The position numbers were made by a program, and so were the translations under genes. Below, in pieces: positions 31,913 to 39,749 of a stretch of 64,000 nucleotides of DNA (its first letter is position 1; each line of letters opens with the position of its first letter). The stretch is taken from positions 155,696-219,695 of the forward strand of contig CBDCGI010000022.1 in NCBI GenBank assembly GCA_965216725.1. The letters are read 5' to 3'. The notes below the pieces were generated by a model. It saw only the letters and a program-made list of their open reading frames with translations. It did no database searches and was not told the DNA's origin. The stretch is from JACZUI01 sp965216725 (lineage in GTDB: Bacteria; Actinomycetota; Acidimicrobiia; Spongiisociales; ZC4RG35).

Positions 31913-33526
31913 TCAAGAATGCTCCGTCTTGACTCGGTAGACGGCAATCGTGTCGGAAACCCCTTTCATGATGCCGTCCTCCTTCCCGACATCGAAAGGC
32001 TCGAGGAGCGTCTCGACGCCCTGCGAGTCATGCACCGGCTCGGAGATGACTACCTCACCCGCATCGGCAAGCTCCTGGATTCGCGATGCGATGTTGATCT
32101 CTTGGCCGAAGTAGTCGATCTGGTCGTTGAGGTTGACAGCAATCGATCTTCCGCGGTGGATCCCGATCTTGATCACCAAGTTGGTCGACGCGGTGGCGTT
32201 GAACTCGGCGAGCACGGACTGCATGCCGATGGCAGCCCGGACCGCTTCGGAGGGGTGGACGAAGGTGGCCATGATCGAGTCACCGATGGTTTTGGTCACC
32301 GCACCCGAGTTCTCCGCCACCACGCGCACCAGGGCGTCGAAATGGCGGCGCACCAGGTCGTAAGCGTTGACGTCTCCGACTTCGTCATACATGAGAGTGG
32401 AGTCTTTGAGATCCGTGAAGAGGTACGTGAGGTCCTTCACCTGGAGCGTCTCCGACTCGGGGACAGTCTCCGATCTGAACAGATCACGGAATGTCTGGTT
32501 GCTGAGGAGCCTCTTCGCCGTCAACACGGGCTCGAACTCGACGAAGGCACCCTCTTGGGGGACCGGCGGGTATTGCACCACCCACACTGATGCCTTGCGA
32601 GTGCCTGCGTTGCGAACGCTAAGCGCCAGGGGCCCGGTCGGGATTTGGGCGATGGCCGGGATGTCGAATTTCAACACTCTCTGCTCCGACTCGCCACCGT
32701 CGGGCGGAGGGTTTCCGGCGGCAACTGCCGAATCCTGCCCGGGAGGCATGTACAGCGATCTGCCTTCGGGGATCTCAAGCTGCATCGAGACCAGATCTCT
32801 GCCGTCGAGGTCCGTGATCGATCCGTCCGCGATCTCCAGGTTGAGGCGGGCTCCACTCACCTCCGGGTCGGGCTCAGCTGCGAAAATCGCGCTGATCGGG
32901 CTCAGCGGATCCCATACGCCGATGAAGCTCCGCGGGAGGTCGAGGTCGACGGAGGTGCTCTCCCCGGGCTCGAGATAGCCAAGCAATTTGGTCCACTCTT
33001 GGAGAGTTTCGGGCACGGTGAGACCGCTGGGCAACGGCTTGACGTCGGAGCTGTAGTGGTATTTGAAATAGAAGTCCTCCACGCTGAGTGAGTCCGGATC
33101 GTGGAAAATGATCCTGCGAACTTCCGGCGAGACCGTGAATGCGATCTGTATCAGGCTGTCGAGATCGGCTTCGTTCTGGTTGGTACAAAGCGTGCAGGTG
33201 AAATGAGGGTCGAGCGCGCCCAACTCACGAAAGCTGGTGAAAACGTTGGAACAGGCGCCGCACACGATCAGCCACTCCATGGCAAACAGGCCGACATGAG
33301 CTGCATGGAGGAACAGATCGATCGATTCCCTCTCTTCTACACCCTGATGCACTGCGAAGAGAAGCGGGTTGATGCGGAACAGGTCATAGTCGTCACCACT
33401 TCTGACCAATGACTCCAGTTTGGAGACGACCCTTGGGCTCCAGGGGCGGGCAGCTTCGAGGGCAGTTAGCCGATTCTCGAGCTGAACGTTGTCCAGATGC
33501 TGGCTCTCTGGGTTCGGGCCGGTCAT
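31913..33526 (-). CDS. DUF5939-like sensor - class III nucleotidyl cyclase
   Basis: The 537-aa protein has a long N-terminal region with a four-Cys zinc-ribbon-like set (C89-x2-C92 and C111-x2-C114). A beta-rich region follows, and then a cyclase domain from about 365: YLFTDLKDST (D372), TKTIGDSIMATF (K412, D416) and INIASRI. All catalytic residues are present, so it is probably an active adenylate or guanylate cyclase. The N-terminal layout resembles DUF5939 proteins. No membrane segment is visible. It is divergent from the YciI-like gene. Confidence 0.85.
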   Translation of the reverse strand: MTGPNPESQHLDNVQLENRLTALEAARPWSPRVVSKLESLVRSGDDYDLFRINPLLFAVHQGVEERESIDLFLHAAHVGLFAMEWLIVCGACSNVFTSFRELGALDPHFTCTLCTNQNEADLDSLIQIAFTVSPEVRRIIFHDPDSLSVEDFYFKYHYSSDVKPLPSGLTVPETLQEWTKLLGYLEPGESTSVDLDLPRSFIGVWDPLSPISAIFAAEPDPEVSGARLNLEIADGSITDLDGRDLVSMQLEIPEGRSLYMPPGQDSAVAAGNPPPDGGESEQRVLKFDIPAIAQIPTGPLALSVRNAGTRKASVWVVQYPPVPQEGAFVEFEPVLTAKRLLSNQTFRDLFRSETVPESETLQVKDLTYLFTDLKDSTLMYDEVGDVNAYDLVRRHFDALVRVVAENSGAVTKTIGDSIMATFVHPSEAVRAAIGMQSVLAEFNATASTNLVIKIGIHRGRSIAVNLNDQIDYFGQEINIASRIQELADAGEVVISEPVHDSQGVETLLEPFDVGKEDGIMKGVSDTIAVYRVKTEHS

Positions 33527-33710
33527 TGTCTGCTCATCTGCTGCCGAGACGATGAGACACTAAGCATCTCGACTTGTGCGCGACCGATCTGACGTGTGCG
33601 CGCGAGAAGGTCACCTTGTCACCGTGTTGGTGAATTTTGCGTGTCGATTGGGCGTTGCATGCTTCGTCAGAGAGATATGTGGCCCAAGGAGGGCCCGGAA
33701 AGGGAAAGAA

Positions 33711-34028
33711 ATGGCACAGTTTCTACTGCTTTACACCGGCGGATCGGGCATGGCGCAGGATCCTGCCGAGCAGGAGCGGATCATGGCCGAGTGGGGAGCC
33801 TGGTACGGGAAGATGGGTGAATCCATCGTGGATGGCGGTACTCCGTTCGGCGCATCGAAGAACCTCACCGGCAACGGCGTCGGCGAAGGACCCCTCGGCG
33901 ACACGCCGGCCACCGGGTACACAGTGATTTCCGCCGACTCTCTCGACGCGGCAGCCGTCGCCAGCGAAGACCATCCCCACATCAGCCACGGGGGACAGGT
34001 TCAGGTCTTCGAGTGCATCGAGATGTAA
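33711..34028 (+). CDS. YciI/DGPF-family small protein
   Basis: The 105-aa protein (MAQFLLLYTGGSGMAQDPAE, then AATGYTVISADSL-like text near ATGYTVISADSLDAA and HPHISHGGQVQVFECIEM) matches the YCII-related/DGPF family, small ferredoxin-like-fold proteins often linked to sigma factors in actinobacteria. ATG 33711 is preceded by AGGGAAAG; a longer in-frame start at 33576 gives non-conserved sequence. The biochemical role is unknown. Confidence 0.8.
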   Translation: MAQFLLLYTGGSGMAQDPAEQERIMAEWGAWYGKMGESIVDGGTPFGASKNLTGNGVGEGPLGDTPATGYTVISADSLDAAAVASEDHPHISHGGQVQVFECIEM

Positions 34029-34098
34029 GACCAACGACCAAAACAGAACCGAGGAAGAGGCCGGCGTCCAGAGACGTCGGCGTCTTTCTAGCCTGAAC

Positions 34099-35310
34099 TC
34101 AGGAGTTGATGACGGCCCTGAGGTGCTCTGCATCGATCCCGGCCCAGCTGGTGAATTCCATTGGCTCCCGGCTGCTGATCGCAGCTGGGATGTCCCCAAC
34201 CAACTTGTTCCAGCCGTCTCGGTCCATGGATTCCATCAGCTCGACGAAGCTCTCAGCCCGGGTATCGGGTGGGGAGTAGCGGCGATACATCAGAGCGATG
34301 GCCTGGAGCATGTCTAGGTAGGGTTCGAGGTCGGTAGTGGTGGACGCAGCCTCGCTGTCAATCCAGGCCACCGGGACGCGGGGGACGGCAAGTCCAGACT
34401 CGATAGTGCAGCGGAGCAGGAGCTCGATATCGAACGCGAACTTCTGCTCGATGGCGCTGGAGACCAACGAGGGAACCGCTTCGCCGTTGAAACCTTTGAA
34501 TCCGCACTGGGAGTCGACGATGTCTTGCAGCTGGGGCAGCATCTGTTTCCAGATGTAGATGAAGAGCTTCCCCCGGTCGTTGCGGGCCCCTCCTTTGACT
34601 ACGACAGAGGCCGGCTCTCGTCTTGAGCCGGCACCGCAGATCGAGCCGGAGTCGAGCGCCTCGACTAGCAAGCCTGCCTGGGCGAGGTTGGTGGACATGT
34701 CGGCGTCGGTGTAGCCGATGATGTGTCCGGGGCGCGACCTGCTGGCCGCCTCGTACATGCCGAGGTGAATGGAACCGCCCTTGCGGCTGTCGTCGGTTGA
34801 GTCGAGGTCGGTGGTCGTAGGGTGTCCGTTGTCGATGGCGTCGGCCAGGTAGAGGACCCGTGCGTTTTGGTCTAGTCCGGCCTCGGCGATGGTCCGTTCC
34901 GCGGCGGCGCCGCTTCCGTCGGGGCACCCATCGTCGACCATGAGAAGGTCCCAATTGCTGTCACCGTCGAGAAGCCAGCGGAGCTGCCCAGCCTTGGCGT
35001 TGACGAAGTCCTCGCCGAGGGGGTCGACGTCTGGCGGGAGGATCCGTCTCGTCTCCTTGTACATGGCAAACACGAATGTGAGATGAAGCGGGCCGGGCCT
35101 GGTGCCCATGTAGAGCTTGGAGGCCGCCAGCTTCACTGCAATCTGCTCGGCCAGCGGTGCCTCTCGCTGCGCAAGTTCTCGCTCGAGACGTTTCAGACCT
35201 TCCAGATCATGTTGTCTCAGCAGTGAATCGGCTATCGACTCGGGGCTGGGTTCCACAAGTCGAAGGTAGCCGCAGTGGGGGAGGGTCAACCAATTTGGCG
35301 AAGCGCTCAT
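34099..35310 (-). CDS. GT-A fold glycosyltransferase-like protein
   Basis: The 403-aa product contains family-2-like glycosyltransferase elements: LTFVFAMYKETRRILPP at the start of the fold, LLMVDDGCPDGSG (nucleotide-sugar Asp region), and IIGYTDADMSTNL (D-x-D metal motif). SQCGFKGFNGEAVPSLV follows. No TM helix is evident, so it may be soluble or peripheral. The first about 90 residues form a helical region with no recognised family. The sugar donor and acceptor are unknown. Confidence 0.75.
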   Translation of the reverse strand: MSASPNWLTLPHCGYLRLVEPSPESIADSLLRQHDLEGLKRLERELAQREAPLAEQIAVKLAASKLYMGTRPGPLHLTFVFAMYKETRRILPPDVDPLGEDFVNAKAGQLRWLLDGDSNWDLLMVDDGCPDGSGAAAERTIAEAGLDQNARVLYLADAIDNGHPTTTDLDSTDDSRKGGSIHLGMYEAASRSRPGHIIGYTDADMSTNLAQAGLLVEALDSGSICGAGSRREPASVVVKGGARNDRGKLFIYIWKQMLPQLQDIVDSQCGFKGFNGEAVPSLVSSAIEQKFAFDIELLLRCTIESGLAVPRVPVAWIDSEAASTTTDLEPYLDMLQAIALMYRRYSPPDTRAESFVELMESMDRDGWNKLVGDIPAAISSREPMEFTSWAGIDAEHLRAVINS

Positions 35311-35398
35311 GAGTTGTCAGCGCTCCTGAGGCATAGAGGCCGGCGTTGAACCGTTGATGTCAGTCGGACCGGCGAATTCGCGAAGATACGGGACTTAG

Positions 35399-36178
35399 AT
35401 GGCTGAAAACGAGGAAATCTGGCACAAGCTGTTCGGTGAAGGGCACGCGGTTCTCGACAAGGGCCGGACCTTCTTCGGCAAGATCCCGGCCGAGTCCCGC
35501 TGCATGTTCTGTCACGGCCCATTCGACGGGATAGGCGGTGGGGTGATGGCCATGATCGGGCGGGGCCAGGCGCGCCAGGACCCCCGGGTCTGTCGATCGT
35601 GTGTCAAACAAGGCGACAAGCATCCCGGCGGGGCCCACGTCGACATTGCCACTGTGTTTGCTGACATGAGGGGGTCGACCCAAACCGCGGAGCGCGTTGG
35701 CAATCAAGCCTTCCAGGAGCTGATCAACCGATTCTTCAAGACTTCGTCCAAGGTGCTAGTAGACGCCGGAGCCCTCCTCGGACGGCTGGCCGGTGATCAG
35801 GCCATCGGCTTCTTCGTGCCGGGTATGGCCGGGCCAGAATTCGCCCGGGCTGCGTTCGACAGTGCCATCGAGTTGCTGCGCGCTACAGGGCACGGCGACG
35901 AAGACGGACCCTGGATCCCACTAGGGGTTGGTGTCCACACCGGCAACGCGTACGTGGGCCTCCTCGGTGTGCACTCGGGAATGATGGAGTTGACCGCATT
36001 GGGCGACGACGTCAACATCGGAGCCCGCCTGGCCGACGCTGCGGGCGTCGGAGAGATACTTGTCAGTGCTCAGATGGCTGAGCAGATCGAACTAGACACC
36101 GCCGGGTTCGAGCATCGGAGTCTCGATCTCAAAGGCAAGTCTGAGAAGTTCGATGTCGTGGTGGTGAAACCGACCTGA
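35399..36178 (+). CDS. Class III nucleotidyl cyclase with N-terminal Cys-rich motif
   Basis: The 259-aa protein has CMFCH (C35-C38-H39) and VCRSC (C65-C68) in the first 70 residues, suggesting a zinc finger (no signal peptide argues against heme c). The cyclase domain starts near 83: VFADMRGST (D89), LLGRLAGDQAIGFF (R129, D133) and VNIGARLADAAG (N and R present). The usual substrate Lys is replaced by Arg. Stem-loop 36194-36216 follows the stop. Confidence 0.82.
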   Translation: MAENEEIWHKLFGEGHAVLDKGRTFFGKIPAESRCMFCHGPFDGIGGGVMAMIGRGQARQDPRVCRSCVKQGDKHPGGAHVDIATVFADMRGSTQTAERVGNQAFQELINRFFKTSSKVLVDAGALLGRLAGDQAIGFFVPGMAGPEFARAAFDSAIELLRATGHGDEDGPWIPLGVGVHTGNAYVGLLGVHSGMMELTALGDDVNIGARLADAAGVGEILVSAQMAEQIELDTAGFEHRSLDLKGKSEKFDVVVVKPT

Positions 36179-36193
36179 GGATGTTGTTGTTCG

Positions 36194-36216
36194 TCGCTCC
36201 AACATGTCTGGAGCGA
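36194..36216. terminator. Bidirectional stem-loop between cyclase and DUF302 genes
   Basis: A perfect 8-bp stem, TCGCTCCA (36194-36201) with TGGAGCGA (36209-36216), has a 7-nt loop and is followed by GTTT. It lies in the 41-bp gap between convergent stops at 36178 and 36220. Confidence 0.6.
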
Positions 36217-36219
36217 GTT

Positions 36220-36615
36220 TCAAGCGGCGAGGGCGTCCCTGGTCATCTCGAGCCGGGTCCGTACCTCTTCGGCGAGGTCGTGAATTCCCTCCTCTCCGAC
36301 AAGGTCGAGCATCACCGCCGGATCCATGAAATCGACCATCACCCGATCCGGCCCGGCTTGACGTACCACCACGTTGCAGGGGAGTAGCACACCGATCGAC
36401 GGCTCGTCGGAGACCGCCCGGTGGGCAAATCCGGGGTTGCACGCGCCCAGGATGAGATACGGCTCGTGATCTACGTCGAGTTTCTCTTTCAAGGTGGCGG
36501 CCATGTCGATTTCGCTGACGATGCCGAACCCATGGTCGGCCAATGCCTCCCGGGTCCGGGAGACCGCTGTGTCGAACTCCTCGGTCATCGTCAGGCTGAA
36601 GTGGTAGGGGGCCAT
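36220..36615 (-). CDS. DUF302 domain protein
   Basis: The 131-aa protein has the DUF302 pattern: TREALADHGFGIVSEIDMAA, then LGACNPGFAHRAVSDEPSIG and LLPCNVVVRQ. These small proteins with conserved Cys and His occur beside metal and sulfur genes, but their function is unknown. ATG 36615 opens with a typical M-x-Y-x-F-S strand. It is convergent with the cyclase gene. Confidence 0.85.
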   Translation of the reverse strand: MAPYHFSLTMTEEFDTAVSRTREALADHGFGIVSEIDMAATLKEKLDVDHEPYLILGACNPGFAHRAVSDEPSIGVLLPCNVVVRQAGPDRVMVDFMDPAVMLDLVGEEGIHDLAEEVRTRLEMTRDALAA

Positions 36616-36766
36616 TGCGCTCCTTAACTCGGGTGCTGGTGCAGAAGTTAGGTGCGGTGGTTGCTCTTCGATAGGGACCTACGTCTCGTTGTTACCGGTC
36701 TTATGGCTGGTGGATGACGACCACCCACCGGACCACGCTGGGCGATGGTTTATAGAGTGGTTGGGG

Positions 36767-37462
36767 ATGACCCCCAACGGAAGTGAGCGAGAGATCGGCG
36801 CCTCGGAAAGATCTCCTCGCGTTGTGGAGACAAGGGTGTCATCCGGTCTACTAGCCGGAGCCACCGCCGGAGCAGCCTCGACCGCCGTGTTCACCGTGCT
36901 CCACCAGATCTTCATCAGCGCGATCTGGTGGATGTTTCCGGTGATGCTGGTCGCTGGTGCGGTGTGTGGCGCCTGCCTCGCCTGGTGCTATTCGGAGTTG
37001 GTGCCGGGTCCGTCTCCTCGGTCGTGGGCCTGGTTTACCGCGATGTGGACAGTCATGTTCGGACTCCTGGCCCTCGCATCTTCGGCGTTTTACGAGCCGA
37101 TCATCACGATGGCCGAAATGCTGGAATCCACCGGGGGCAACCCGATACCGATCTCCGAAACGTTGGGGTTGATGATTCCCTTCACTCTCGCCTGGGCCGG
37201 CTTGGTCACCTGGCGGTATGGGGCCGGTTGGCGCGGGTTCGGTGTGGTCGTGGCTTCGACGACGGTGCTCATGCTTCTCCTCGGATTCAATGTCTCGACC
37301 ATGGGCCTGGTGGAGATCCCGACCGAAGGTTGGGTTCTCGTCGCAAAGTTCTTCGGCTATCTAGCCGCCTTGGGTGGGGTCTTCGGGCTCGTGTACGCCT
37401 TGGTCGTTCGCTGGCCGAAGGGGGCCGGCGTCCCCGATGCGGTTGGAGCCCAAAAGTCGTGA
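36767..37462 (+). CDS. Four/five-TM hypothetical membrane protein
   Basis: The protein of about 231 aa has a soluble N-terminus and hydrophobic spans at about FISAIWWMFPVMLVAGAVCG, WAWFTAMWTVMFGLLALASS, LMIPFTLAWAGLVTW, FGVVVASTTVLMLLLGF and FFGYLAALGGVFGLVYALVV. I do not recognise a family. ATG 36767 is the most likely start; the frame is open 78 bases upstream. Its stop overlaps the GTG start of the hydrolase-cyclase gene (GTGA at 37459-37462), implying translational coupling, so it may be the membrane partner of that cyclase. Confidence 0.7.
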   Translation: MTPNGSEREIGASERSPRVVETRVSSGLLAGATAGAASTAVFTVLHQIFISAIWWMFPVMLVAGAVCGACLAWCYSELVPGPSPRSWAWFTAMWTVMFGLLALASSAFYEPIITMAEMLESTGGNPIPISETLGLMIPFTLAWAGLVTWRYGAGWRGFGVVVASTTVLMLLLGFNVSTMGLVEIPTEGWVLVAKFFGYLAALGGVFGLVYALVVRWPKGAGVPDAVGAQKS

Positions 37463-38817
37463 CCGTCAGGAATCCGTCGTCGACCCCGGAGACCAGGTAC
37501 GCCGATAGTGAAGGGGTAGGCATTGCCTACCAAGTGTTCGGCGAAGGCCCCGTGGATCTGGTGATGATCCCGGGGTTCGGCTCCCATCTCGAGATGGCCT
37601 GGGACTATCCGAGGCTGGCCCGTTTCCACCACCAGCTGTCTTCGTTCGCCCGGGTCACGGTCCTCGACAAGAGAGGGACCGGATTGTCGGATCGGGTATC
37701 TCCCAACGACCTCCCCGGGATAGAACAGCGGAAAGACGACTTGAAGGCGGTGATGGACGCCGCGGGTGTGGAGCAGGCAGCAATGCTGGCCACTTCCGAC
37801 GGCGGGCCACTCGCCATGTTGTTCGCCGCTACCTACCCCGATCGGGTTCAGAACCTGATATTGATCAACTCGTACGCGAAACGTCTCAGTTCTCCTGATC
37901 ACCCCGAGGGATTCAGCCCCGAGTCCTACGACGGCTTCATCCAGATGGTGACCGACAACTGGGGTGAGGCGGTGGGAGCCGAGATTCTGGCACCGAGCTC
38001 GGCCGACGACCCCGAGTTTCGCAACTGGTGGGCCGCCTCGCTGCGGGCAAGCATGAGCCCAGGCGCGGCCAAGGCGATGGTGGCGATGAACTCGGCGATA
38101 GATGTCAGGGAGGCACTTCCGGCGATCCAGGCACCAACGCTGGTGATCCACCGGTCAGGCGACCAGGGAAGCCCGGTCGAGAGCGGTCGGTACATCGCCC
38201 GGAACATCGCGGGCGCACGGCTGTTGGAGCTTCCCGGTGATGATCATTTCCCCTGGCTGGGTGATTCCGATGCCGTCCTCGCCGCAATCGAAGAGTTCGT
38301 GACCGGACACCGCTCCGGCGCAGTCTCCAACCACGCCCTTGCCTCCGTCCTGTTCACGGACATCGTGTCTTCTACCGAGAAGGCGGCCACCCTCGGGGAC
38401 CGGGAATGGACGGCCCTGGTCAAGACCCATGATGGGGTCGTCGAGGGTGAGGTGGCCAGGTTCGGCGGGCGTCAGGTGAAACAGACCGGTGACGGCTCGT
38501 TGAGCGTTTTCGAAGGTCCGGCGCGTGCGGTGCGATGCTGGCAGTCGATGGCGAAACGACTCCGGGATGTCGGCCTGGACATCCGGGGCGGTCTTCACAC
38601 CAGCGAAGTGGAGATGGTCAACGGCGACGTCAGAGGGCTTGGAGTCCACATCGCGGCCCGGCTCATGGACGTGGCCGAGCCCGGCGACCTGGCTGTGTCT
38701 TCGGTGGTGCGTGATCTGTCGGTGGGATCGGGTCTCGGCTTCACCGACCTCGGGTCACATTCCTTGAAAGGGGTGCCGGGGGAGTGGCAGGTCTACGGAG
38801 TCGACGTCGGGGGGTGA
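37459..38817 (+). CDS. Alpha/beta-hydrolase - class III nucleotidyl cyclase fusion
   Basis: The 452-aa protein has an alpha/beta-hydrolase domain (residues 12-285; oxyanion IPGFGSHLEMAWD, nucleophile elbow ATSDGGPLAM with S113, and a late GDDHFPWLGD His). A cyclase domain follows (VLFTDIVSST, VKQTGDGSLSVF with Lys, GVHIAARLMDVAEPG). The transition-state Asn is His, as in 23460-26066. Such hydrolase-cyclase fusions are known mainly from actinobacteria. The start is GTG 37459, coupled to the upstream membrane gene by a GTGA overlap; the long frame further upstream is a shadow. The sensed ligand may be an ester. Confidence 0.88.
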   Translation: MTVRNPSSTPETRYADSEGVGIAYQVFGEGPVDLVMIPGFGSHLEMAWDYPRLARFHHQLSSFARVTVLDKRGTGLSDRVSPNDLPGIEQRKDDLKAVMDAAGVEQAAMLATSDGGPLAMLFAATYPDRVQNLILINSYAKRLSSPDHPEGFSPESYDGFIQMVTDNWGEAVGAEILAPSSADDPEFRNWWAASLRASMSPGAAKAMVAMNSAIDVREALPAIQAPTLVIHRSGDQGSPVESGRYIARNIAGARLLELPGDDHFPWLGDSDAVLAAIEEFVTGHRSGAVSNHALASVLFTDIVSSTEKAATLGDREWTALVKTHDGVVEGEVARFGGRQVKQTGDGSLSVFEGPARAVRCWQSMAKRLRDVGLDIRGGLHTSEVEMVNGDVRGLGVHIAARLMDVAEPGDLAVSSVVRDLSVGSGLGFTDLGSHSLKGVPGEWQVYGVDVGG

Positions 38818-38828
38818 CAGCCGATCGA

Positions 38829-38840
38829 CCCCAATCGGGG
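38829..38840. terminator. Short GC-rich hairpin after the hydrolase-cyclase gene
   Basis: CCCC (38829-38832) and GGGG (38837-38840) around AATC, extendable by CCGAT/ATCGG alternative pairing, is followed by GTTTGAGTTTCTT. It lies between convergent stops. Weak but plausible terminator. Confidence 0.35.
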
Positions 38841-38858
38841 GTTTGAGTTTCTTGGATG

Positions 38859-39062
38859 TCAGCCTTTCAGATGTTGACCTGCAGGGCGCTTGTCAGCCCT
38901 CCGGGAGAACATGGATCGGTTGATCTCGCCTGAGATCATCGACTCGTAGCGAATGGTGATGTCGCCACAGTCCTCACAAACCACCCGCTCCAACCCGTTT
39001 GTGATCACGTGGATCGTTGAAGTGTGTTTGCACTCGTCTTCGAGTGGTCGGCGTTTGGCCAA
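38859..39062 (-). CDS. Small zinc-ribbon-like protein
   Basis: The 67-aa product has a Cys/His pattern, DECKHTSTIHV, then RVVCEDCGDITIRYES, typical of a small zinc ribbon. The start is TTG 39062: GGGAGG lies eight bases upstream, whereas the nearby ATG (39069, another frame) is only one base from it. It is convergent with the hydrolase-cyclase gene. No family recognised; possible transcription- or RNA-related small zinc protein. Confidence 0.65.
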   Translation of the reverse strand: MAKRRPLEDECKHTSTIHVITNGLERVVCEDCGDITIRYESMISGEINRSMFSRRADKRPAGQHLKG

Positions 39063-39179
39063 CTTTCATTCCTCCCATTGATTTCCCGCCATCAAGGTGG
39101 CACATCGGAAGCCAGGTACAAGAGACCAACCCGAACCGTTCGATAGGACTAGACAGCGGCGGCCAAGCCGCCTTTGTTG

Positions 39180-39635
39180 TTACGGAGCTGGGTCCTCGGG
39201 ATGTAGTGCATAAGCTCTGGTCACGAACCGGGTGGTTTGGGGGTCGATGACGCCTTCTTCGAACCCGATCGTGTCGTTGAGCCAGTCCAGGTCGGGCTCG
39301 TCGGTGTACCAGCGGATCGAGCCTGAGAAGTGACGATTCCCGTCGTCCTGCATGACGCTGACCCCGTGCATCCGATAGAGAACCCCGTGTCCGGAGCCTT
39401 CGAGCTTGATGACCCCGGTCAGGTTGGGGAGGTAGGCGCCGTCTGGGCGTCTCGCCGGGAAGTTTGTCCACTCGATGACGCCGCTGCGTTCCCCCCATTG
39501 CACTGAGCCTTCACCGCTTCCGAGGAGCCGGCCGAGGCTCCCGTCGCGGAGGGCGGCTCCGTACATCTCGCCGGTGTATCCCTGGTCGGTGGTGTAGAGG
39601 AGCTGCGGGCGCATGATCGGCACGGTAGCCGTCAT
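39180..39635 (-). CDS. DUF3237-like protein
   Basis: The 151-aa protein contains GVIEWTNFPARRPDGAYLPN and LTGVIKLEGSGHGVLYRMHG, matching beta-barrel DUF3237 proteins, which carry a similar Arg-rich plus D-G-x-x-x-P segment. The function is unknown. ATG 39635 was chosen; the 5'-nucleotidase gene diverges from it. Confidence 0.7.
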   Translation of the reverse strand: MTATVPIMRPQLLYTTDQGYTGEMYGAALRDGSLGRLLGSGEGSVQWGERSGVIEWTNFPARRPDGAYLPNLTGVIKLEGSGHGVLYRMHGVSVMQDDGNRHFSGSIRWYTDEPDLDWLNDTIGFEEGVIDPQTTRFVTRAYALHPEDPAP

Positions 39636-39709
39636 TTGGGTGCGCGATGGTCGTTGCGGCTCGACACGGTCACCATGACTCCGATATCATCCAAAGTGAA
39701 ATCTGACTA

Positions 39710-39726
39710 CTCATCGTGACGATGAG
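39710..39726. promoter_or_regulatory. CTCATCG-tga-CGATGAG inverted repeat upstream of the 5'-nucleotidase gene
   Basis: Seven-base perfect arms lie 24 bases upstream of ATG 39750, just before the GAGGAGG ribosome-binding site. It could be an operator or an mRNA hairpin near the start. No second copy was noticed. Confidence 0.3.
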
Positions 39727-39749
39727 GGAGGGCTTGACGAGGAGGCAAG

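Noticed and set aside
35507..35521. CXXCH motif as cytochrome c heme site
   Set aside because: No signal peptide or membrane export is visible, and a second CXXC points to a zinc finger instead.
39067..39069. ATG start for the small zinc-ribbon gene
   Set aside because: It is in another frame and only one base from the SD; TTG 39062 at eight bases is better and gives the Cys-rich protein.
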